64,000 nucleotides of DNA from Caryophanales bacterium (GTDB lineage Bacteria; Bacillota; Bacilli; Exiguobacteriales; Exiguobacteriaceae), in the NCBI GenBank assembly GCA_902363455.1, contig CABJAC010000004.1, positions 197,944-261,943 of the forward strand, given 5' to 3'. The position numbers were made by a program, and so were the translations under genes. This document shows, piece after piece, positions 55,266-64,000 of the stretch. Within the stretch, counting starts at the first letter, position 1, and every line of letters begins with the position of its first letter. The notes beneath the pieces are model-generated. The model saw only the letters and a program-made list of their open reading frames with translations, had not been told where the DNA came from and searched no databases.

Positions 55266-56399
55266 ATGCATATTACAATTCAACGTGATACTTTAATCCA
55301 AGCAATTCAAGATGTAGCAAAAGCAGTCTCATCCCGAACGACGATTCCGATTTTGACAGGAATTAAACTCGAGGCTCATGGAGACGGCATGACGCTCACT
55401 GGAAGTGATACAGAAATCTCAATCGAGCGCACGATCTATGCGGAAGAGAACGGTACATCATACGTCACCGTCCACCGTGCAGGAAGTGTCGTCTTAAACG
55501 CCCGTTTCTTTGGGGATATCGTGAAAAAGTTACCCACAGACGAAGTCATCTTGGAAGTGTCACCAAACTTCATGACACGCATTCAATCAGGTACGGCAGA
55601 ATTTCATTTGAACGGACTCGATCCAGATGAGTTCCCGCGCTTACCGCAAGTGGACGGGGGACAACAGTTCCGTTTACCGGCTGATCTGTTACGGTCAATG
55701 ATCCGTCAAACGAGTTTTGCCGTCGCAGTACAGGAAACACGTCCTGTGTTGACGGGTGTTAACTTCTCAGCGGACAAAGACATCTTGACATGCGTCTCGA
55801 CGGACAGTCACCGGCTTGCCTTACGACGTGCACAGTTTGAGACGGACAATGAGATTTCGTTCCAAAACGTCATCGTTCCAGGAAAAAGCTTAAACGAATT
55901 ATCCAAATTACTTAGTGATGGTCACGTCGACATTACGATTACGAATCAACAGATCCTGTTTAAGATGAAACATGTCTTGTTCTTCTCGCGTCTGCTTGAC
56001 GGAAACTACCCGGATACATCACGTTTGATTCCAGAAGAGTACCGGACAGCAGTCCGCATGAATGCGAAGGAATTGCTTCAGGCGATCGATCGCGCGTCTC
56101 TGTTGGCACGAGAAGACCGTAACAACGTCATCAAGTTCGCAGCAGAAGGAACGACGGCTGTCGAAATCTCGTCTCACTCACCGGAAGTTGGTAAAGTATC
56201 GGAACAAGTCAGTATCTTGTCGCTTGAAGGAGAAGAGTTAAAAATCTCATTCAACTCGAAATACATGATGGATGCGTTAAAAGCTTTGGATGCGACGGAT
56301 ATTGAAATCCAATTCACAGGTTCGATCCGACCGTTCATCTTACATCCGGTTGACCAAGATAACGTCTTACAGCTGATCCTGCCTGTCCGAACAGCATGA
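55266..56399 (+). CDS. dnaN: DNA polymerase III subunit beta (sliding clamp)
   Basis: A 377-residue clamp of three repeated domains, starting MHITIQRDTLIQAIQDVAKA and ending FILHPVDQDNVLQLILPVRT. It encircles DNA and tethers the polymerase. GAGAGGAG precedes the ATG. A terminator hairpin (CCCAAGGAAC...GTTCCTTGGG) follows. Confidence 0.99.
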   Translation: MHITIQRDTLIQAIQDVAKAVSSRTTIPILTGIKLEAHGDGMTLTGSDTEISIERTIYAEENGTSYVTVHRAGSVVLNARFFGDIVKKLPTDEVILEVSPNFMTRIQSGTAEFHLNGLDPDEFPRLPQVDGGQQFRLPADLLRSMIRQTSFAVAVQETRPVLTGVNFSADKDILTCVSTDSHRLALRRAQFETDNEISFQNVIVPGKSLNELSKLLSDGHVDITITNQQILFKMKHVLFFSRLLDGNYPDTSRLIPEEYRTAVRMNAKELLQAIDRASLLAREDRNNVIKFAAEGTTAVEISSHSPEVGKVSEQVSILSLEGEELKISFNSKYMMDALKALDATDIEIQFTGSIRPFILHPVDQDNVLQLILPVRTA

Positions 56400-56404
56400 T
56401 TCAT

Positions 56405-56441
56405 ACCCAAGGAACCATTCGTGTTCCTTGGGCTTTTTTTG
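56405..56441 (+). terminator. Terminator of dnaN
   Basis: CCCAAGGAAC, short loop, GTTCCTTGGG, then seven T residues. Confidence 0.88.
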
Positions 56442-56466
56442 AAATCCGTATATACGTTCGTTCATT

Positions 56467-56495
56467 TTGCCAAATCGTAAGTTTTTTAGTACAAT
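56467..56495 (+). promoter_or_regulatory. Promoter of yaaA-recF-gyrB
   Basis: TTGCCA (56467-56472), 17-base spacer, TACAAT (56490-56495). Confidence 0.75.
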
Positions 56496-56539
56496 AAAGA
56501 GTACGTCATTTATAATATGTAGGTAGGAGGAGTCAAACC

Positions 56540-56761
56540 ATGAATCAAATCAAGATTTCAACAGAATATGTCACACTAGGTCAATTCCTGAAACTTTCTG
56601 ATATCATCTCGAGCGGTGGACAAGCAAAACCATTTCTCGCCGAGGTACCCATTCTTGTCAACGGTGAAGTCGATCAGCGACGTGGTCGTAAATTACGGGA
56701 TGGAGATGTGATTGACGTAGAAGATTACGGTCAGTTCATCATTAAGAACGAGGGAAACTAA
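56540..56761 (+). CDS. yaaA: S4 domain protein YaaA
   Basis: A 73-residue RNA-binding S4-domain protein ([24 protein letters not shown] core, then [20 protein letters not shown]). It sits between dnaN and recF as in other Bacillales. It has been linked to ribosome assembly in Bacillus. GTAGGAGG precedes the ATG. recF begins 1 base after its stop. Confidence 0.95.
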   Translation: MNQIKISTEYVTLGQFLKLSDIISSGGQAKPFLAEVPILVNGEVDQRRGRKLRDGDVIDVEDYGQFIIKNEGN

Positions 56762-56762
56762 C

Positions 56763-59841
<3,079 letters not shown>

Positions 59842-59868
59842 CGTTGAATAGAGAGGGTGGCCATACGA

Positions 59869-62529
59869 ATGTCCGATCAACAAGGGATCATTAAAGATAT
59901 CAACATCAGTCAAGAAATGCGTACATCCTTCATGGATTATGCGATGAGCGTTATCGTCGCACGTGCTTTACCGGATGTCCGTGATGGTTTAAAACCGGGT
60001 CATCGTCGTATTTTGTATGCGATGAATGATCTCGGTATCCGTGCGGATAAACCGCATAAGAAGTCTGCCCGTATCGTCGGTGAAGTCATCGGTAAGTATC
60101 ACCCGCACGGTGACTCTGCTGTTTACGACACAATGGTTCGGATGGCACAGGACTTCAGTTACCGGTATGAACTCGTCGACGGTCACGGAAACTTTGGATC
60201 CGTCGACGGCGATTCAGCCGCTGCCATGCGATATACGGAAGCCCGTATGTCAAAAATCGCGATGGAAATCATTCGTGATATTAATAAAAATACCGTCAAT
60301 TTCAAAGATAACTACGATGGGTCAGAGCGGGAACCGGAAGTGTTACCGTCCCGTTTCCCAAACTTGCTCGTCAACGGTTCGAGCGGGATTGCGGTCGGGA
60401 TGGCGACGAACATTCCGCCTCACCAGCTCGGTGAAGTCATCGATGGCGTTCTTGCCTTGTCTCATAATCCGGACATTACGATCTCGGAATTGATGCAACA
60501 CATTCCAGGACCTGATTTCCCGACAGCCGGTGAAATCTTAGGACGCAGTGGAATCCGCCGCGCTTATGAAACCGGTCGTGGATCGATCATCGTCCGGGCG
60601 AAAGCCGAAATTGAGCAGACGAAAAAAGACCGCGAACGGATTATCGTGACGGAGTTGCCGTATCAGGTCAACAAAGCCCGTCTCGTTGAAAAGATTGCCG
60701 ATCTCGTCCGTGAGAAAAAAATCGAAGGCATCACTGATTTACGTGATGAATCCGATCGCCGCGGTATGCGTGTCGTCATGGAGATTCGTCGTGATGCCAA
60801 TGCGAGTGTCATCTTAAACAATCTGTATAAACAGACGTCGATGCAAACAACGTTTGGGGTCAACATGCTCGCGATCGTCGCCGGTCGTCCGCGTACCTTG
60901 ACGCTGAAGGAAATGTTGTACCACTATCTCGAGCATCAAAAAGAAATCGTCCGTCGCCGGACCCAGTTTGATCTCGAGAAAGCAGAAGCACGCGAACATC
61001 TCTTAGCGGGTTTACGGATCGCCCTTGATCATCTCGATGAAGTCATCAAGATCATCCGTGCGAACCGGACAGCGGATGCTGCCCGTGAACAGTTGATGGA
61101 ACGGTTTGCTTTATCCGAGAAACAATCACAGGCGATTCTTGATATGCGTCTCCAACGTTTGACCGGTCTTGAGCGCGAGAAGATTGACGCCGAGTACGAA
61201 GAGATCATGCAATTGATCACGGAACTCAAAACAATCCTCGAAAGTGACGAAGTTTTACTCGAACTGATTCGGACGGAACTCGAAGAAGTGAAAGAACGCT
61301 TCAACGATAAACGCCGGACCGAAATTCGAATGGACCACATCGAATTCGAAGATGAAGATTTGATTCCGGAAAAAGACATCATCATCACGTTGACAAGCAG
61401 CGGATACATCAAACGTTTGACGACGGATTCATACCGCGCTCAACGCCGCGGTGGACGAGGTGTTCAAGGAATCGGAACAAATGATACCGATTATGTAACA
61501 CGTCTATTATCATGTTCGACGCATGATACAATTCTCTTCTTTACGAATCGTGGAAAAGTCTATCGAATCCGTGGTTATGAAGTACCGGAGATGAGCCGGA
61601 CTTCGAAAGGTGTCCCGATCATCAACTTGATCCAGATTGAACGGGATGAAAAAGTCGAGACGATGATTCCGGTCAACTTCAAACGATATCTGGAAGAGCA
61701 AGAGGCAGCGGAAGCAACAGGCAATATCATTGATGCAGAGGTCGCTCCGACCGAAATCGTTGAAGGACTGGATGATTCGGAAGAAGCACTTGAGACGGAA
61801 GAAGTCATGCAGGATGAACAGAAGTCGTTGATCTTCATGACCCGCAAAGGCCGTGTCAAACGTTCACCGTTATCAGCCTATGCACGAATCAATAAAAACG
61901 GATTGATTGCGATTCGTTTGTTTGAAGATGACGAATTGACATCGGTTCGTTTAGCTTCGACAGAGGATGAAGTGTTCACCGTTTCAAATAACGGGAAAGC
62001 GATCCGTTTCCCTATCACGAACGTCCGTTCAATGGGACGTGGTGCACGAGGTGTCAAGGCGATGAACTTGTCTCAAGATGCCATCGTTATCGGAATGGAA
62101 CTGGCCCGGGACGAACAGGATGTACTCGTCATCACGGAAAAAGGGTTCGGTAAACGGACACCAATGACGGAATTCCGGACGCAGTCACGTGGTGGTAAAG
62201 GATTGATTGCCAGTAAGGTGACCGATCGTGTTGGTCAAATCGTCGCCCTTCGGATTGTGGATGTCGATGATGACATCATGATCATGACGGAGAGTGGTAT
62301 CGTCATTCGAACGGATTCACAAAATATCTCAAGTGTCGGACGTAACGCACAAGGGGTAAAAGTCATCCGGATCGAAGAAGGTGATCGTGTTGCAACGGTT
62401 GCGAAGCTGAAAAAAGAAGAAGCTGTCGAAGAAGAAATTGCTGTCTTAGAAGAAGGAGTACCTGTTTCAGAGGAACAGACACTTTCCGATTCTGAGGTAA
62501 GTGAAGAATCCGAACAGACGGAAGAATAA
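59869..62529 (+). CDS. gyrA: DNA gyrase subunit A, with acidic insertion and tail
   Basis: An 886-residue subunit, longer than Bacillus subtilis GyrA (about 821). It has the QRDR with wild-type-looking [20 protein letters not shown], the catalytic tyrosine in [12 protein letters not shown] region, and the GyrA box [10 protein letters not shown]. The C-terminal pinwheel carries an extra acidic stretch of about 44 residues (about 609-652, [20 protein letters not shown] and onward), and the protein ends in a long acidic tail. The start follows GAGAGGGTGG. A terminator follows. Confidence 0.98.
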   Translation: MSDQQGIIKDINISQEMRTSFMDYAMSVIVARALPDVRDGLKPGHRRILYAMNDLGIRADKPHKKSARIVGEVIGKYHPHGDSAVYDTMVRMAQDFSYRYELVDGHGNFGSVDGDSAAAMRYTEARMSKIAMEIIRDINKNTVNFKDNYDGSEREPEVLPSRFPNLLVNGSSGIAVGMATNIPPHQLGEVIDGVLALSHNPDITISELMQHIPGPDFPTAGEILGRSGIRRAYETGRGSIIVRAKAEIEQTKKDRERIIVTELPYQVNKARLVEKIADLVREKKIEGITDLRDESDRRGMRVVMEIRRDANASVILNNLYKQTSMQTTFGVNMLAIVAGRPRTLTLKEMLYHYLEHQKEIVRRRTQFDLEKAEAREHLLAGLRIALDHLDEVIKIIRANRTADAAREQLMERFALSEKQSQAILDMRLQRLTGLEREKIDAEYEEIMQLITELKTILESDEVLLELIRTELEEVKERFNDKRRTEIRMDHIEFEDEDLIPEKDIIITLTSSGYIKRLTTDSYRAQRRGGRGVQGIGTNDTDYVTRLLSCSTHDTILFFTNRGKVYRIRGYEVPEMSRTSKGVPIINLIQIERDEKVETMIPVNFKRYLEEQEAAEATGNIIDAEVAPTEIVEGLDDSEEALETEEVMQDEQKSLIFMTRKGRVKRSPLSAYARINKNGLIAIRLFEDDELTSVRLASTEDEVFTVSNNGKAIRFPITNVRSMGRGARGVKAMNLSQDAIVIGMELARDEQDVLVITEKGFGKRTPMTEFRTQSRGGKGLIASKVTDRVGQIVALRIVDVDDDIMIMTESGIVIRTDSQNISSVGRNAQGVKVIRIEEGDRVATVAKLKKEEAVEEEIAVLEEGVPVSEEQTLSDSEVSEESEQTEE

Positions 62530-62537
62530 AGCAAGTG

Positions 62538-62578
62538 CAGCAGAGCGAGGGCAATTTTGTCTTTTCTCTGCTGTTTTT
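62538..62578 (+). terminator. Terminator of gyrBA
   Basis: CAGCAGAG (62538-62545) pairs with CTCTGCTG (62566-62573), followed by T residues. The loop is long. Confidence 0.65.
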
Positions 62579-62613
62579 CTAAAAATCTCTTACAGGAAAG
62601 GAACGAGAAAAAG

Positions 62614-63660
62614 ATGCGTGTGGCAAGTGAGCAACTCATTTTGGGTGACCGGATAACAGAGTCTCTGTTTTTACATACTGATATTCCAATCGTAGAAGCG
62701 GGAAAAAAAATAGGGACAGATGAGCTAAGGCGAATCAAACGTTTTTTAATCAAAGAAGTTGAAATCGAAGAACGTCCGGAAGGTATGCAGATTGAATTGC
62801 CGACAAACCTTGAGTTGGACGACGTAACAGGAAAACATATGTTTGATTCGTTAATCGAAACGTATAATCAAGTATTTACTTCCTGGGAACAAGGAATGAC
62901 CCCGAATGTATATGATGCATTGCGTTGGGTGAAGGAATCGATGCCCGATGAGATGAATCGGGAAGATATTCTACCTTACTTCCTTGATCGTGGAACAGAA
63001 GCGTATGCGGTCAGACATGCGATCTATCGGGGAGCAGTGGCACAACTGCTTGCGGAAGCAGCCGGGAAAGAGCGGAAGATGGTTCATGATTTATGGGTGG
63101 CTTCTTATTTTGCTGATTGTGGATTAGCACGAATCATGGAGTGGCGTCATACAAAACGATATGAAGCGATGCAACAGGAGATTTTCCACAGGCACCCAGC
63201 GATGGCCTTCCAAGCGTTGCAAAAAGAGAACATCATTTCTGATACAGTCAAGCGTCTTATTGTCCAACACCATGAGCGGTTGGATGGATCGGGTTATCCG
63301 TTAAAGGTAAGAGGAGATAAAATCATGGATCATACCCGGCTGTTCATTGTAGCGGATGTTTTTGCTGCGATGACGAGTTGGCGTCCATATCGGGAAGCTT
63401 ACACAGTTTATGATGCGTACCGTCATCTAAAGGCAAGACCGATGCAGTATGATTCAAAATATGTCCTACTCCTCGGACAATTGCTGTTCCCGATTGAAGT
63501 AGGCGACCGTGTCCTGATCAGTAATGGAAAAATTGCGACGGTCCTTCGAAAAAGTGCGGTATTTGACCGCCCGGAGATTGTATATGAAGAACACAACCAA
63601 CGGATCGTCAAAGATTTAATGGAAGAGCGACAACTCCATATCATTCAACTTATGGATTAA
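62614..63660 (+). CDS. HD-GYP domain protein with degenerate HD motif
   Basis: A 348-residue protein started at the ATG at 62614 behind AGGAAAGGA. The GYP part is intact: FHRHPAMAF, then HHERLDGSGYPLKVRGD (H219, H220). At the place of the usual HD (LLHDIGKI) the sequence is SYFADCGLARI, with A167-D168, so the metal-binding histidine is lost. HD-GYP proteins normally hydrolyse c-di-GMP. Here the activity may be lost or altered. It follows gyrA behind a terminator. No response-receiver domain is attached. Confidence 0.85.
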   Translation: MRVASEQLILGDRITESLFLHTDIPIVEAGKKIGTDELRRIKRFLIKEVEIEERPEGMQIELPTNLELDDVTGKHMFDSLIETYNQVFTSWEQGMTPNVYDALRWVKESMPDEMNREDILPYFLDRGTEAYAVRHAIYRGAVAQLLAEAAGKERKMVHDLWVASYFADCGLARIMEWRHTKRYEAMQQEIFHRHPAMAFQALQKENIISDTVKRLIVQHHERLDGSGYPLKVRGDKIMDHTRLFIVADVFAAMTSWRPYREAYTVYDAYRHLKARPMQYDSKYVLLLGQLLFPIEVGDRVLISNGKIATVLRKSAVFDRPEIVYEEHNQRIVKDLMEERQLHIIQLMD

Positions 63661-63706
63661 TATCGATTCATTTGATATTTTGATTCTGTTATATATAGAA
63701 GAAACG

Positions 63707-63745
63707 CTCTTTTTTCGTTGAAGAAACCGCGGAAAAAAGAGTTTT
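63707..63745 (+). terminator. Terminator after the HD-GYP gene
   Basis: CTCTTTTTTC (63707-63716) and GAAAAAAGAG (63732-63741), followed by T residues. Confidence 0.8.
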
Positions 63746-63766
63746 TCTTTTTTTTATAAAAAACAC

Positions 63767-63795
63767 TTGTGAAATAATAAATCACATGGTATATT
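63767..63795 (+). promoter_or_regulatory. rRNA operon promoter P1
   Basis: TTGTGA (63767-63772), 17-base spacer, TATATT (63790-63795). Confidence 0.7.
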
Positions 63796-63861
63796 ATTTC
63801 TTGTCCTTAAGAGGACGAGCGCACTGCTGGAAACAAGAAAAAAACTTCTTTCAAAAAGTTG

Positions 63862-63890
63862 TTGACTTATTGTTTCAGACTTGGTATTCT
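63862..63890 (+). promoter_or_regulatory. rRNA operon promoter P2 and 16S leader
   Basis: TTGACT (63862-63867), 17-base spacer, TATTCT (63885-63890). The following leader contains CGCC/GGCG near 63900 and ACTTTGAAAACTGAAC near 63921-63936, the usual rRNA antitermination-type leader of Firmicutes. No mature 16S sequence is in the window; it should begin just beyond the right edge. The 340 bases after the HD-GYP gene hold only the terminator, these promoters and this leader. Confidence 0.88.
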
Positions 63891-64000
63891 AATTGAGTCG
63901 CCAAAACAGGCGCGGACGAACTTTGAAAACTGAACGATGAGGCAAAAAACGTATCTTCGGATACAAACAATGAATGAAGCGCAAGCTTCGTCAACGTGAC

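Noticed and set aside
63891..64000. Start of the 16S rRNA gene
   Set aside because: The leader and antitermination-type sequence are visible, but the conserved 16S start (GAGAGTTTGATC) does not occur before the window ends.

Overview
The window comes from the replication-origin region of a Gram-positive, mid-GC member of the Bacillales. The block walR-walK-walH-walI-walJ-htrC-rlmH, purA-dnaB-rplI-gdpP, rpsR-ssb-rpsF-ychF, mscS, yyaC-parB-noc-rsmG-mnmG-mnmE, yidC-rnpA-rpmH | oriC | dnaA-dnaN-yaaA-recF-gyrB-gyrA is the conserved Bacillus-type oriC layout. Absence of soj/parA, jag/khpB and remB, together with the accessory genes present, points to Exiguobacterium. The genus is an inference from gene content, not from a 16S sequence, because the rRNA operon begins only at the right edge.

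Layout. 1-0.4 kb: 3' end of a TnpB-type IS element with a probable omega-RNA end. 0.4-3.6 kb: gluconate module (gntK, a 3' remnant of the permease gntP, and 6-phosphogluconate dehydrogenase). 3.7-5.9 kb: ahpCF behind a PerR-like palindrome. 6-28 kb: a metabolic and accessory region with an ECF S component, mqo, an FeS-type photolyase, a glycine-riboswitch-controlled amino-acid permease, a histidine phosphatase, an isolated PD-(D/E)XK protein, an MFS transporter, a Nudix plus two LURP-one proteins, a Dus tRNA enzyme, an esterase and circularly permuted GH3 beta-glucosidase pair, a DUF4317 protein, small membrane proteins, a secreted HNH-type nuclease, and two orphan immunity-like proteins. 27.2-35.4 kb: rlmH and the WalRK cell-wall operon, with an unexpected cluster of five perfect DnaA boxes beside rlmH. 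35.4-53 kb: housekeeping genes on the minus strand. 53-55.3 kb: a bipartite origin flanking dnaA. 55.3-63.7 kb: dnaN to gyrA and a degenerate HD-GYP protein. 63.7-64 kb: tandem rRNA promoters.

Transcription diverges from the origin. Genes left of about 53 kb that belong to the conserved block run on the minus strand and genes right of it on the plus strand, so both replichores are co-oriented with replication. Three parS-like sites (35.3, 47.1 and 57.8 kb) surround the origin and match the two ParB-family proteins (Spo0J and Noc) encoded between them. The ParA partner is absent from its usual place.

I saw no CRISPR array, prophage, or clearly new multigene system. The most unusual items are the off-origin DnaA-box cluster, the ParA-less parB/noc locus, the GyrA acidic insertion, the degenerate HD-GYP protein, the remnant gntP, and a two-copy GC-rich intergenic repeat.
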